This document shows, piece after piece, positions 25,692 to 35,828 of a DNA stretch of 40,072 nucleotides (position 1 is its first letter; each line of letters starts with the position of its first letter). The position numbers and the translations under genes are program-made. Under the pieces are notes generated by a model. The model saw nothing but the letters and a program-made list of their open reading frames with translations. It made no database searches and was not told the origin of the DNA. The DNA is from a virus. The stretch is from IMG/VR virus record IMGVR_UViG_3300014839_000019, positions 1 through 40,072 of that record; one strand, written 5' to 3'.

Positions 25692-27665
25692 TTACCCTTT
25701 GACAGGGATTTCGTTTGGGATAAGACCTTGATTCCTACAATCTTCTAAAAACTTGTCCTGAGCTTCAGGACCTTTGTATCTACGAATATTCAAAGCTTGT
25801 AACTTAATTTGTTTTGCTATCTCTAAATTATACTTTACTTCATTCTGTACAACTGCTGTACCATCTTGTTTTATTGCATCAATTATACCAGCAGTAGGAT
25901 CAGATACTTCGCCTTCAGGTTTAATATTGCTTAACCCAGAATTAAGAGTATCAGCGATTTTCTGCATGTCAACGGCACGATTTAACTCATTTAACATTTC
26001 TCGAACTTCTGGGCCTGTTTTGTCCTTTAATTCAAGAACAATAGTATCTAGGGTAGTCTTTTCTCCTTTCAAAATACGAAGATTACAGATTTGATGGATG
26101 TGAGAAGTACGAATTTCAGCAGTAGCATCAGAAAGGGCATGATTTAGATTTTCCATATCTGCTAAATCAAGACCTTTTGCTTTACGAGTTTCGTCTAAAA
26201 GAACTTCTAATTCTTTAACTCGAACACTTTCTGCAATTTGGTTACAAGGTAAACAGTCAAGAGTTCTTTCTTTTAGAGCATCAACAAGACCAAGAGACAT
26301 TCTTTGAAGTTGTTCATCATCGAAAGCATCAAAATATTCTTTACTATAGTCTCCAGGAGTAAGGGCATCTTTCATTTTCTTCTCTCCAATTGGACATCCA
26401 AGACGAGCAGCCTTTCTTTTTGCGCAAGCGGTTATAGCAGAGGGATTTGCTGCATGAGAAGCTAAACGTACAGCAGCACGAGCATGAGTACAATCTGGGA
26501 CAGGATAGGAACGATCTGGACCACAGAATGTTTTACCTGAAAGTTTGTTTCTCTCCGCAGATTTGAGAACTGCATCTTTTACTTCTTTAGAAACTGCCTC
26601 TTTCTCATCTTCGGAAGCGTCAAGAATAAGACCATACATCATCTTAGCATATTCAACACCCCAAACACCATCTGTGATTTCATCAAAATCACTACCAAAG
26701 AAATCTTTGATAACCTGCATCTCATCTTTGATTTCAGTTTGTTCAGTCTTTGGCTCTTCAACGATAGGAGGAGTAACAGGAACTATTTCATCAACTACTT
26801 TAACTTCCGGGACAAGGGTATTGTCTTTGATTAGAGAAATTTCAGGGATAGTTTCATCTTTTGTCATTTCGTCTTCACCCATTTCAACGAAGTCTCTAAC
26901 TCCATTGACATTAACTTCGATTATTTTCGAATGCCTATCAGCAGGTTTATTCACTAATGAATATTCATCATAGAACAAATCGCCAGCAATGAGAACACAT
27001 TTTACTGCATCATATACCTTTCCAGGTTTATGGTCACAAGGACCTTCTTCAGCCCAGTTTTGTTTACAATTGGAACATACAGCTTGGTTAGTGGCCGCAC
27101 CTACGGAACCAGTTAAATATCTTCCATCAAGAACTTTTTGGATAGCATCAGGATCTGTGATAGAAGCTATTAGTTCAATATAACCGAGACCTTCATAATC
27201 TGGATCTTCAGATAGTCTAGAGTCTTTTATGAAATAAGAACTAGCAAAATCCATTATCTCTCTGTGTGAAAGAGTCCCTTTTATGAAACCATCAAGAGTC
27301 CGAGAGAGAGGACGAACCGAATCATTCCAAACATTCTTTGTATCTAGGGAATCACGTACTCTACTAGAAATATCAATATAGTTAGCGGCGATTACTCTTC
27401 CAACAGGATCTTTCTTATCTTCATGGTGAACTTGAATTGGTTTATTATATTGTTTCGTCCAAGTACTAGTACCTTCCTTCATCTTATGGGGAAGATAAAA
27501 ACCATTGTTACGAGTTATTTTTCCAGCATGAGTAGCTGCAATTCTAATCTTTAGAGGTTGGGCACTGTTAGAGGGATTAGCATAGAAATCCTTCACCTTT
27601 TGTGAGGTTTCTCCAATAACGGGAGCTAGGTCTACGGTGTCAAAAAAACGAACATAATTAGTCAT
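25692..27665 (-). CDS. Prohead maturation protease fused to a scaffold-like region
   Basis: A 657-aa protein between portal and capsid genes. The N-terminal 250 residues resemble prohead proteases: KPIQVHHEDKKDPVGRV (75-91; candidate His80/81) and YLTGSVGA (183-190; candidate Ser187), followed by a likely zinc knuckle (C197, C200, C210, H212). Residues 265-320 are acidic and low complexity, as in scaffolds. Residues about 378-426 (FCGP...VPDCTHARAAVRL...KRKAARLGCPI) resemble the small Cys-containing domain (DUF6582-like) found in other capsid protease proteins. The C-terminal 230 residues are helical. The start overlaps the portal gene end by 8 bases. The protease is thought to cleave scaffold and capsid arms during maturation. 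Confidence 0.75.
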   Translation of the reverse strand: MTNYVRFFDTVDLAPVIGETSQKVKDFYANPSNSAQPLKIRIAATHAGKITRNNGFYLPHKMKEGTSTWTKQYNKPIQVHHEDKKDPVGRVIAANYIDISSRVRDSLDTKNVWNDSVRPLSRTLDGFIKGTLSHREIMDFASSYFIKDSRLSEDPDYEGLGYIELIASITDPDAIQKVLDGRYLTGSVGAATNQAVCSNCKQNWAEEGPCDHKPGKVYDAVKCVLIAGDLFYDEYSLVNKPADRHSKIIEVNVNGVRDFVEMGEDEMTKDETIPEISLIKDNTLVPEVKVVDEIVPVTPPIVEEPKTEQTEIKDEMQVIKDFFGSDFDEITDGVWGVEYAKMMYGLILDASEDEKEAVSKEVKDAVLKSAERNKLSGKTFCGPDRSYPVPDCTHARAAVRLASHAANPSAITACAKRKAARLGCPIGEKKMKDALTPGDYSKEYFDAFDDEQLQRMSLGLVDALKERTLDCLPCNQIAESVRVKELEVLLDETRKAKGLDLADMENLNHALSDATAEIRTSHIHQICNLRILKGEKTTLDTIVLELKDKTGPEVREMLNELNRAVDMQKIADTLNSGLSNIKPEGEVSDPTAGIIDAIKQDGTAVVQNEVKYNLEIAKQIKLQALNIRRYKGPEAQDKFLEDCRNQGLIPNEIPVKG

Positions 27666-30600
27666 TGGAACTAACCCCTTTAATTAACTCTTCTATAATA
27701 ACGCTATTCTCATCTTCTTCAAGATGGTCCTTTGGTCCACCAGTTGAGGCAGGTAATTCAGCTTCTTCTTTTCTCTTTTTGGGAGGCATAGGAGAAATAG
27801 GTTTGCCACCTGTCATCTTTTTGGGGCGTTCCTTCTCTTGGAAGACATAAGTACATCTTGAACAGAAAAAACTAGGAGAACGTCTTTGTCTAGTAGCAGT
27901 ATAACCACAACGAGGACATACACGAGTTTGAAGAGCTAAAGCCTCATTAGGTTGTTCTATAGCAGGTTTTCCTGGTTGTCTTGTTGCTATAGTGCCAGAA
28001 CCACCAACATTAAGATCGTCTTCTGTATCTTCACTACCTGTATCAGGACTTTCGAAAAGAGGAAGAAATTGCATTCTGCTCTTTGCATGAAATGGAGGAA
28101 CATCATCTAGATCGGAACTTTCGGAAAGAACTCTCCATCCATGGACTGATTTGCATTGTTCGCAGGAAGTATCATGCGCTTCTAATTGGAAACCGTATCC
28201 ACCAAGATATCTCATTCCAAGGAGACGACCAAAATTATATGCTTTTCTAATTTCAACATCCCAGATGAATTCTGCACGATATCTAATCGCATCGAAAGCT
28301 ATATGAAGTTCTTCTGCAATATCCCCTGAAGCAGAAATGACAATCGCGTCTCCAAGACGTTTTTCTATTCTATAATGAGAAAGTTCAATTGCATCTTTCG
28401 CTAGTTTAGCGAGTCGTAGATCAATTCTTTCTTGAAGAGATTTTCTACCAAGAGAGAGATAACCTTCGGCATCCCCTGGAGTTCTTCCAACTTGATCAAT
28501 GAAACCCTGAACAAATTGAGCATTAGCAAGAGTAAGTAATTGGCGCGCAGTCTTTTCGCTCCATGATCTACCTTGCGCAGAAAGATAATCTTTATCAATT
28601 CTTCCACGATTTTCTAAAGAGAAACCAAGTCTTGAAAGAGTATCTCTCTCTAGATCGTCAAATGCTTTACTTAGAAAACTATCAGTACAATCTTTGGCTC
28701 TTGGTGCCTTTGAGGGTCGGGATTGAGAATTGACCTTTCCAACATTCTTTGCTTTAATCGCAGCAATGTTACCAGCTTCTGACTTTTGTTGTTGTTGGGA
28801 AGTCATTGAAGTAGTTCTTGCTGCAACAGCGGCTTGTGCTTGTGGACTGTTTCCACACCAGCAAACATGACCATTTCTTCTTACATAGACAATGCCAGTA
28901 GTCGTTTCTACACAGTAAACTTTGTCATTATAGTCGATAAATTCTTCAGTATTCGTATGAGCGAATTCATGGTGGTTTGAACGATCTGCTACATCGACAT
29001 ACTTCTCGCGATGAATGCCAACTCTGTATATAGGAGTTTCTCTACCTGAATAGTCTTTCCTTACAGATGCTGCCCAGCCCGCATAAAGACAAAGTTCTTG
29101 TACGTCATTAGCAAGTTTTTTAGAAACAGTCGAATAAAGGTAGTGGTAATTTATTTCACCATCTCCAAGCATCATTGTATTTAAAAAGAGTTGGATAAGA
29201 CGAGGAGATAGTTTCTTTATGAATGAAGGAACGGATTTATTTTCGGCATAATCAGGGATATTATTTTTGATGTAGGAATAAATTTGCTTATCATAGAAAA
29301 CAAGACCTGTTTCTGTCCTTCCCTTTTCAGAATTAAAACCATTGACACCTTTTACCACACAACAATTTGATGCAGATATGCTTTTGATTGTTTCTAGAAT
29401 ATTTTCAAAATTTTCAGGATGAACATCTAACGATTGACAAATATTAATTCCATATCTGTCTTTTGTTAAATATCCTTCACTGATATACCAAGCAAGAAGT
29501 TTCAACCAGTTTTCCATAGAAACTATTTTTTCTGGGATTTCTATAGTCTTGTATTGGTTAATTCCTTTTTGGACTCCAGGAAGGGTAAAACTTATTGATT
29601 CTTCTCCGATCCATTGAGCGCTTCTTCGAAATTTTTTATATTTGCCAATAACTTCTTGGGGCAATTTAAAATTATACTTATATTTGAACTCCCCCTTCTC
29701 TCTATATTCGTCTCCGACATAAAGTCTGTGGTTTGGAGTCACAAGTAAATTGATAAACCGAGTATCTAGATGATACATTTTGCCGCTATAGTCGAATTGG
29801 AAATAATTCAATGGTTTTTCAAATTCCAATTTTTCTCCATCTCTGAGAATAGCCACTTTATCAGTGTCATCTAGTTCAGGGAATAATTTCCATCCACATT
29901 CTGTAAGAATTTCAGTATCTTTTGAATAGCAGTATGGTTCATCAACAGCACGAATAAGATTGATAGGTTCTTCGAAGAGTTTCCAGTTTGTGTTATGCCA
30001 TTCAGGAAATTTCGAAGGATCTTGATCTTCTCCATCTTCAGGAACAAGAATTGGCTCTAAACCAAGTTCTTGTCTGAATTCGTCCCAGGTAATACCATAT
30101 TTCTTAAACATATCAGCAGCATGCGCTTCATGTTTAACTTTGCTTTCAATATCTATCTCATTAAACTGGAGATGAACAAGGTTTTCTTCTTCTAAGACCA
30201 TTTCTCCAAAAGTAGATTCAAGAAGAAGTTCTTTTATAACATGTTGATCCCATTGAGCTTCAAACTCGGCTTGTACAGACTTCACAGAATCGATGAGAGC
30301 ACGCGAAGCTACTTGAGAAGCAGCACGGTTAGTAGAAGAAGTCTCACCGAAATCTACTTCGGACATACCAAGACCAACATAGACTCTTTTTTTGAAGTAG
30401 TTCATATACCCTTCAGCAGCAAGGGCTCTACCTTCTGCACCAAGGGCTTTTATATCTACTCGGTGGTCTGTAACAAGACCACTTTCAGATGGCATCATTT
30501 TAATTTGCATCTGAAGGGCATCTACTTCTCTTTGCCCATCTTCAGCATAGGTAGCGGGGAGAGTATCTGTACCTACTTTAAAATGAAAGAGAGGAAACAA

Positions 30601-31338
30601 GTGTTGGTAAATAAGTAATTCGATATTCTCTTCAATTTGACGTAGAGCGCGTATATCGTCTACAACAGGAACTGTAAGAGGAACTCCATATGAGAAACCT
30701 TCTCTTTTCTCAAGATGGAAATGAATTACGTCTTCTGGTTTAAAAAGTTTGTACCAACCATTTGGAAGTTGTTGTCTCCAGTGACGAATCTTACCTGATT
30801 CAGGATCAAGATCCATTTTAAACATTTCAGGAGCCGCAGGAAAGTAAGCAGCTACAGGTTGAAGTGATTTTCCATCAGCAGTATATCTAACTTGCCCACC
30901 AGAAGCCCTAGTGTTTCTTACTTTTACAAGATAGGCATTAGAAACACGGATAAGACTCTTTAGGGTTCTCTTCATAAGAGAGAGTTCTGGGATACCAGAA
31001 GCTTGAGACATTTGAGACATTCTGGTTTTAAGATATTGGATTGTTGCCTTGTTCTTTCCTCGATAGGCGATACCTTCTTTGAAAGCAAGACCTTCTTTTT
31101 TACGAAAAGCTTGACGGACGATAGATTCACTATCTTCAATTTTCCCAATTTCAGCAAGATCGTATTCAGGAGGGAGAAAAAAGACACCTCTGTTTATCCG
31201 AGCAAATTGCTGGGCATAAACAAGAGGAGCAACTTTAACAGATGGAATTCTAGAAACAGGAACAGAAGATGGTTTTACAGAAGTAACTGTAATAGCATCT
31301 TTCTTTTTAAAAGATATATCAAGGCCAAATAATCTCAT
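27658..31338 (-). CDS. Portal protein with intein, MuF-like domain and zinc ribbon
   Basis: The precursor is 1226 aa, or 865 aa without the intein at 470-830. Residues 50-420 have portal features: NGWYKLFKPEDVIHFHLEKR (193-212), an ALRQIEENIELLIYQHLFPL helix, YMNYFKKRVYVGLGMSEVDF and a DSVKSVQAEFEAQWDQHVIK helix. After the intein, residues 890-1095 look like a Mu gpF/SPP1 gp7-type head morphogenesis domain, with IRKAYNFGRLLGMR, CEQCKSVHGW and PPFHAKSRMQFLP. A zinc ribbon follows (C1141, C1144, C1159, C1162), then a basic, acidic-tipped tail. The portal forms the DNA channel of the head; the MuF domain is usually a separate minor head protein. GGAG precedes ATG 31338. Confidence 0.9.
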   Translation of the reverse strand: MRLFGLDISFKKKDAITVTSVKPSSVPVSRIPSVKVAPLVYAQQFARINRGVFFLPPEYDLAEIGKIEDSESIVRQAFRKKEGLAFKEGIAYRGKNKATIQYLKTRMSQMSQASGIPELSLMKRTLKSLIRVSNAYLVKVRNTRASGGQVRYTADGKSLQPVAAYFPAAPEMFKMDLDPESGKIRHWRQQLPNGWYKLFKPEDVIHFHLEKREGFSYGVPLTVPVVDDIRALRQIEENIELLIYQHLFPLFHFKVGTDTLPATYAEDGQREVDALQMQIKMMPSESGLVTDHRVDIKALGAEGRALAAEGYMNYFKKRVYVGLGMSEVDFGETSSTNRAASQVASRALIDSVKSVQAEFEAQWDQHVIKELLLESTFGEMVLEEENLVHLQFNEIDIESKVKHEAHAADMFKKYGITWDEFRQELGLEPILVPEDGEDQDPSKFPEWHNTNWKLFEEPINLIRAVDEPYCYSKDTEILTECGWKLFPELDDTDKVAILRDGEKLEFEKPLNYFQFDYSGKMYHLDTRFINLLVTPNHRLYVGDEYREKGEFKYKYNFKLPQEVIGKYKKFRRSAQWIGEESISFTLPGVQKGINQYKTIEIPEKIVSMENWLKLLAWYISEGYLTKDRYGINICQSLDVHPENFENILETIKSISASNCCVVKGVNGFNSEKGRTETGLVFYDKQIYSYIKNNIPDYAENKSVPSFIKKLSPRLIQLFLNTMMLGDGEINYHYLYSTVSKKLANDVQELCLYAGWAASVRKDYSGRETPIYRVGIHREKYVDVADRSNHHEFAHTNTEEFIDYNDKVYCVETTTGIVYVRRNGHVCWCGNSPQAQAAVAARTTSMTSQQQQKSEAGNIAAIKAKNVGKVNSQSRPSKAPRAKDCTDSFLSKAFDDLERDTLSRLGFSLENRGRIDKDYLSAQGRSWSEKTARQLLTLANAQFVQGFIDQVGRTPGDAEGYLSLGRKSLQERIDLRLAKLAKDAIELSHYRIEKRLGDAIVISASGDIAEELHIAFDAIRYRAEFIWDVEIRKAYNFGRLLGMRYLGGYGFQLEAHDTSCEQCKSVHGWRVLSESSDLDDVPPFHAKSRMQFLPLFESPDTGSEDTEDDLNVGGSGTIATRQPGKPAIEQPNEALALQTRVCPRCGYTATRQRRSPSFFCSRCTYVFQEKERPKKMTGGKPISPMPPKKRKEEAELPASTGGPKDHLEEDENSVIIEELIKGVSSND
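28849..29931 (-). other. Intein in the portal protein (LAGLIDADG type, GN/S end)
   Basis: A 361-residue insertion from Cys470 (CYSKDTEILTECG) to Asn830, with Ser831 as +1 residue. The block-B-like motif is LLVTPNHRLY (531-540). Endonuclease helices are LAWYISEGY (615-623) and LFLNTMMLGDGE (717-728). The C-terminal end is CWCGN/S, so the usual penultimate His is replaced by Gly, a variation known in some active inteins. It separates portal core from the MuF-like region. Confidence 0.92.
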
Positions 31339-31342
31339 GCCT

Positions 31343-32665
31343 TTATGCTCCTAAGTTGTTTAACTCTGAAATCCAAGTATTCATACGTGCAGCCTCTTCA
31401 GAAGATGGAGCAGTTAATTTACAAGGCAACTTGATTCCAGGAGCATTTATTTGTGTTTGGATAGACTGTATAAGTTCTGGAGCTATCAAAGGTTGCCCTT
31501 TCAATTGAAGCATATCCCCGACATTTAGCAAGGGTTGATTCCCATTGTCTATTTGAAGTTGACCATTGGGATCAATAAAGATATTAGCAGAAATTTGTGG
31601 ATTCAGAAAGTTTTGAAAGAAGTTATTTAACTCATCCTGTTCTGGAGTTTTTGTAGGATCGCAGGCAGAATGACCTTTCGCTAAAGCCGAAATGATAGCG
31701 ACAATAAAAGCAACCATACGAATCAAGTTAAGAATTCTGAGTTTACTTTGAATATAGGAAGTATCTCCAGCACCAAGATCTCCCAACATCGCTTTTATTT
31801 GAGCCATATAGAAATTAAGTTTTTGTTCTATTGTGAAAATAGAAGACGTAAGCATCAAATTCAATTGTGAAAGACCACCACCAACTTGTGTGACAAGAGC
31901 ATTATTCTCACTTGGGTTTTGGTAATATCCAGTTTCAAGAGAACGTGATTTGAGTGTCGCATTAATTATGTCGATAACACACTTAAGTGGTCCTACAACT
32001 AATTGAGAAAATTGGTCCAAGAGAGAGGTGACTGTATTCAGTAGTGGTGCGAAGAGTGGTGCTACCAGAGCCTGTAATATTCCTATCATCCCATCAAGAC
32101 TTGTTGCTTCTAACATAAATTGTGCCATTAGAAGAGCGATCATTCTTTGTAAATCTGGAATACACATGAAAGAAAGCAAATTAAATAAACTACAAAGATC
32201 TATATACATATCAACATTATTTAATAAAGAAATGATATCTAGAAGTGACTGAAGAGATCCTTTTATAGATGTTTCAAATATAGAAAGAAGATTTAAATTA
32301 GGCTTTAGTTGGAAATGTGAAAGTAAACGAAGATCACAAGGTATGCAATTTTTTGCCATATCCAGTAACTTGCTGCCAAAGTTGTTTCCAAGAGTTACTG
32401 TAGAGTCTCCTGCGAGATTCAATCCTTGAAGTTCTGTTGGACTAGTTTCTCCAGATACTTGAGAAGATACATTGTAAGAAGAAAAAGTTTGCGAAGCTAA
32501 ACTTGAAATTTGTTTTTTGTTTTGGAGAACTCTGGTTAGAGTAGCAAATACAGCAGCTTCTGTTGGAACAGAATGAGCACCTCTTTCAAAAGTACTTGCA
32601 ATAAGAGAACAATCTTGTTGATCAATTCCAAGTGTTATCTTTGAGGGATCTAATTCTGTAGTCAT
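31343..32665 (-). CDS. Virion-region protein, hydrophobic, function unknown
   Basis: A 440-aa protein between two smaller unknown genes and the portal. Residues about 130-230 and 290-345 are rich in Leu, Ile and Met with helical character (LLDIISLLNNVDMYIDLCSL; LIRMVAFIVAIISALA), so it is membrane-like or forms a packed helical bundle. The C-terminal 110 residues are polar, with Asn/Gln-rich strands. Cysteines are spaced irregularly. AGGA precedes ATG 32665. A place beside terminase and portal suggests a virion or packaging component, but I do not recognise the family. Confidence 0.6.
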   Translation of the reverse strand: MTTELDPSKITLGIDQQDCSLIASTFERGAHSVPTEAAVFATLTRVLQNKKQISSLASQTFSSYNVSSQVSGETSPTELQGLNLAGDSTVTLGNNFGSKLLDMAKNCIPCDLRLLSHFQLKPNLNLLSIFETSIKGSLQSLLDIISLLNNVDMYIDLCSLFNLLSFMCIPDLQRMIALLMAQFMLEATSLDGMIGILQALVAPLFAPLLNTVTSLLDQFSQLVVGPLKCVIDIINATLKSRSLETGYYQNPSENNALVTQVGGGLSQLNLMLTSSIFTIEQKLNFYMAQIKAMLGDLGAGDTSYIQSKLRILNLIRMVAFIVAIISALAKGHSACDPTKTPEQDELNNFFQNFLNPQISANIFIDPNGQLQIDNGNQPLLNVGDMLQLKGQPLIAPELIQSIQTQINAPGIKLPCKLTAPSSEEAARMNTWISELNNLGA

Positions 32666-32667
32666 TA

Positions 32668-33306
32668 TTATCCTGGTATAAACTTTTTAATCAATCCAAT
32701 AATCATTGGGGTGAGTGTAGCAAAAAGAGTTTTAATTGCTTGTTCCTGGAAAGCAGGAATATCAAGTGGTTGAATATTCAAAGGTGAAGAAAGTTCTGGT
32801 CTATTTTCTCCATTGGTATTTCCAGAACCACCAAAATCAGTTCGAAGAGGATCTAATTGGGCTTTTTCTATTTCGCTAAAAGATACTCCTTGAGGAGTCA
32901 CAAGACTAGTGCCTAAGCAATCGAGAGCTTTTCTATAGTCATCATAAGTAATAGTAGTTGGATCTGTTTTATCAGGGAATCTTCTTTTCATTGCAGAAAT
33001 AGTTGCAAAATCTTTTACTGGATCCAATTTTATACTAACTCCACCAAGGGAACTCACCTTTGCATCTACTTTCTTTTGGACAAGAACACAAAGATCAACT
33101 ACTGCATTTAGACTATTGATAACAGCAATTGTTCTATCTGTAGTTGTATCGAGAGTAGTTTCTGGAGGAGAAGATAGAGTAGTTTCTATGGGTACTTGTT
33201 CTGGTTCTACGAAAGAAATATTGGGACGATAATTAAGAATAGAGTCGTCTCTAGCACCAAATGATTCAGAATATCCAGAAACAATATCGTTATTTCTTTT
33301 TACCAT
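32668..33306 (-). CDS. Virion-region protein, function unknown
   Basis: A 212-aa protein whose ATG overlaps the preceding TAA by one base (TAATG), so it is translationally coupled. The N-terminus is Ser/Thr/Pro-rich, the middle is helical (INSLNAVVDLCVLVQKKVDA), and the C-terminus is hydrophobic (LFATLTPMIIGLIKKFIPG), possibly an amphipathic or membrane-binding helix. It has no recognised catalytic motif. Coupling to its neighbours suggests that the three genes between terminase and portal act together, possibly in the same virion structure. Confidence 0.55.
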   Translation of the reverse strand: MVKRNNDIVSGYSESFGARDDSILNYRPNISFVEPEQVPIETTLSSPPETTLDTTTDRTIAVINSLNAVVDLCVLVQKKVDAKVSSLGGVSIKLDPVKDFATISAMKRRFPDKTDPTTITYDDYRKALDCLGTSLVTPQGVSFSEIEKAQLDPLRTDFGGSGNTNGENRPELSSPLNIQPLDIPAFQEQAIKTLFATLTPMIIGLIKKFIPG

Positions 33307-33788
33307 TAAACAACATTCCCTTCATCGGCAACAATAGAAAGAGTGTTTAATTTTAATGTCTGAACTTTTAATTTACGTTGTTTTTCAACTCTAACCCAAA
33401 GAGGGAAAAAAGTTACAATATCTGCTTTTGCAACCGAACCTATGTCTTGAGAGTATGTACAAGTATTATTTTCTGATACGACCTTCCATTCATCTTCAAA
33501 AGGTTTTGTATTTTTTTCAAGAAATTTCCAAATTAAATATTGATCATCACTAGAAGAGACTGCCCAATAACCAATCGATTCTCCTTCTGCTGGTACCCAA
33601 ACAGCACTATCATAGACAACAGGTAAAATTTCTATATTGTTATAATATTTAGTTGGATCTTCGTTATGTAGATAGACAAGTTTGACAAGAGAAGATCTAT
33701 TTTGCTCTCCATGGAAAGTAAGATTAAATGGATTTTTATCATCTATAATAGAATCTATAGAAGGAGAAGTGTATAATGCTAGTCCCAT
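33306..33788 (-). CDS. Small beta-rich virion-region protein
   Basis: The frame gives 160 aa from ATG 33788. The frame is open to a GTG at 33800, but AGGTGGTG lies about 7-8 bases before the ATG and better marks that start. The sequence is mainly beta strands (SLVKLVYLHNED; ILPVVYDSAVWVPAEGESI; YWAVSSSDDQYLIWKFL; FFPLWVRVEKQRKLKVQTLK), with no signal peptide or catalytic motif. It follows the terminase gene by about 15 bases. An Ig-like or tail-completion type beta fold is possible but unproven. Confidence 0.55.
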   Translation of the reverse strand: MGLALYTSPSIDSIIDDKNPFNLTFHGEQNRSSLVKLVYLHNEDPTKYYNNIEILPVVYDSAVWVPAEGESIGYWAVSSSDDQYLIWKFLEKNTKPFEDEWKVVSENNTCTYSQDIGSVAKADIVTFFPLWVRVEKQRKLKVQTLKLNTLSIVADEGNVV

Positions 33789-33803
33789 TCGAGTCACCAC
33801 CTA

Positions 33804-35828
33804 CTAGAACTTTACACGATTTGGACGAGTTCGTCTAGATATTCCGAAATTTATTCTTTTTCCTGCTTCTTTCATCGCTTCATCAAGTGTTCTTACGTTG
33901 GGTCGAGGTGCATCACGTAGGAAACCAGGATAATTCCAGAGTTTATTATTTGGATTTGCCATATTACCTCCAGGTATATCTCCATGAGGAGAACCAATAA
34001 GACTCTTTGTTTTGCCTGCAAAGTCTTTTCTATTCATAGAAGGACGATGGCTATCAGCCAACTTGCCCATAGAATCCTGAGTATTTTTTTCAGGAGTCTT
34101 ATCTCCTTCGCCCATCTTCCCAACAAAGGAAATACTCGTCATAGGATAGGTAGGTTTGCCAAATTTACTTTTTTCAAGAGTAAATGCTACTAAAGCCAAA
34201 TTGACTGCATCGAGAAAATGGTCTCCAACTAATTCATTCCTTGCTTCATAAATAGGTCTACCTGTTTGTGAAACTCGTTTAACAACATATCCAAGAAGTT
34301 GTTCTGTGAAATTTGTATCCGATTTGGGGTATTTAAAATTAAGATTTTCAAATCTTCTTACAGAGTTTTCGACAAGAAAGGGTTTGGCGGGTTTTTTCGA
34401 AGGTTGTTGAGTAAAAATATCTCGCACTTCAATAGAACTACCAAAATCATATGCTTTAACAATATTTCTCAAACGAGCATCAGGATGTTGCGCTCCAAGT
34501 TTAAGAAACTGTTGTTGTCCAAAATCGTGCAATACCTCTACCTGAACACATCCATAACCTGCATCTACATATATATAAGATGGCAACCAGAGTCTATTCA
34601 TTTCAGCTATTTTATCACAAGCAGTAAGTTGAGTTCTCTCATTCCTGGTTACAATGTGTTTGTCTACAAGATAGAAGTATCCTGTCACAGGATTAAAACC
34701 AATAACAGCTATAGTCGTTCCTATCTTTACATCGTTCCAATCAACACCTATCATATAAACCATTGATGGGTCATATTTCTTGTCCGCATATTCATACTCA
34801 TCTTGAGCACTTTCTACATACTTAATTTGGTAAACACCTTCTTCTTGATCTCCAAATTCGGCACCAATCTCGTGTTTATAACCATCTTCAGTAAGATTAG
34901 TTCTAAAATATTTTTCAAAACCTTCATTCCAAGTTGGACTATGAGAAGAAGAAAAATGGAATTCTTTATATTCAGGAGAAAAACAAGATTTATAGAATTG
35001 TTCCCTTCGTCCAGAAGGTGTTGAAGACATCCAAACTGAAGCATCTGGATGGGAAATAATAACTGCAAGAGCAGCATCAATATCAGCAGGATTTAAAAAA
35101 TCCGTTTCATCGAATGCTAAAAAATTCGCCCCCTGCCCTCGTGCAGAACCAGCCCCTTGGCCTGACCGACTTCCAGCGGTGAACCCTTTGACAATACTTC
35201 CATTTTTAAATTCTATTTTGTAATTTGGTGATTTAACATTTCGTGCAACCGAACCAAGTAGAATTGAACTATTCTGCATTAGTTCTTCTAATCTTTTAAA
35301 CATAGCATCTATCTGAGCTTGGTAAGGAGTTAGAAGAAGGACTTCGAAATTATTTCTTGTAAATACATTGTAAAGTATAGAAACACAAAGTGATTCCGAC
35401 TTCCCTGCTCGGCGACCGATACGAAAGATTTTTCTCTTAGCTGTGCAAGATAACATCGCAAACTGATAGGGACGATGATAGGGAGACTTCCCATTTTTTA
35501 ATCTTTGAATATGATCAGGATTATCGGGTTGGAATCTTTCAGTTGAACCTGTTGAACCTTCTTCTGATTTCTTTCTCCAAATTATCCCATCAGGATCTAG
35601 GCAATGCCAATCAAGATATTCTCTTGCCCAAGTTACTGGATCCATCAGAGCTACAGCTTTATTTGAATCTTCTCCAAGAGAGGAAAGTAGTTCATCTGGG
35701 ATATACTTCTCTGGGATACCAGTACAAGCAATTTCAAACTTATCCCCTCTTTTCAATCTAAACTTATTAGAATAGTTCTTTATACAATCTTTGCATATAC
35801 CATTACAATTTTTTAAATTGATTGCCAT
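33804..35828 (-). CDS. terL: Terminase large subunit
   Basis: A 674-aa DNA-packaging motor with both expected domains. The ATPase part has Walker A IGRRAGKS (137-144), Walker B FLAFDE (236-241) and coupling motif SSTPSGR (268-274). The RNase-H-like nuclease has acidic residues in GVDWND (D363), YVDAGYG (D422) and GDHFLDAVNLAL (D540). The C-terminal 120 residues are basic and Pro-rich. Unusually, the N-terminus carries C8, C12, C15 and C35, a possible zinc site. No small-terminase gene is recognisable in this window. ATG 35828 has a weak GAAATGAG site. It packages genome DNA through the portal and cuts concatemers. Confidence 0.95.
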   Translation of the reverse strand: MAINLKNCNGICKDCIKNYSNKFRLKRGDKFEIACTGIPEKYIPDELLSSLGEDSNKAVALMDPVTWAREYLDWHCLDPDGIIWRKKSEEGSTGSTERFQPDNPDHIQRLKNGKSPYHRPYQFAMLSCTAKRKIFRIGRRAGKSESLCVSILYNVFTRNNFEVLLLTPYQAQIDAMFKRLEELMQNSSILLGSVARNVKSPNYKIEFKNGSIVKGFTAGSRSGQGAGSARGQGANFLAFDETDFLNPADIDAALAVIISHPDASVWMSSTPSGRREQFYKSCFSPEYKEFHFSSSHSPTWNEGFEKYFRTNLTEDGYKHEIGAEFGDQEEGVYQIKYVESAQDEYEYADKKYDPSMVYMIGVDWNDVKIGTTIAVIGFNPVTGYFYLVDKHIVTRNERTQLTACDKIAEMNRLWLPSYIYVDAGYGCVQVEVLHDFGQQQFLKLGAQHPDARLRNIVKAYDFGSSIEVRDIFTQQPSKKPAKPFLVENSVRRFENLNFKYPKSDTNFTEQLLGYVVKRVSQTGRPIYEARNELVGDHFLDAVNLALVAFTLEKSKFGKPTYPMTSISFVGKMGEGDKTPEKNTQDSMGKLADSHRPSMNRKDFAGKTKSLIGSPHGDIPGGNMANPNNKLWNYPGFLRDAPRPNVRTLDEAMKEAGKRINFGISRRTRPNRVKF

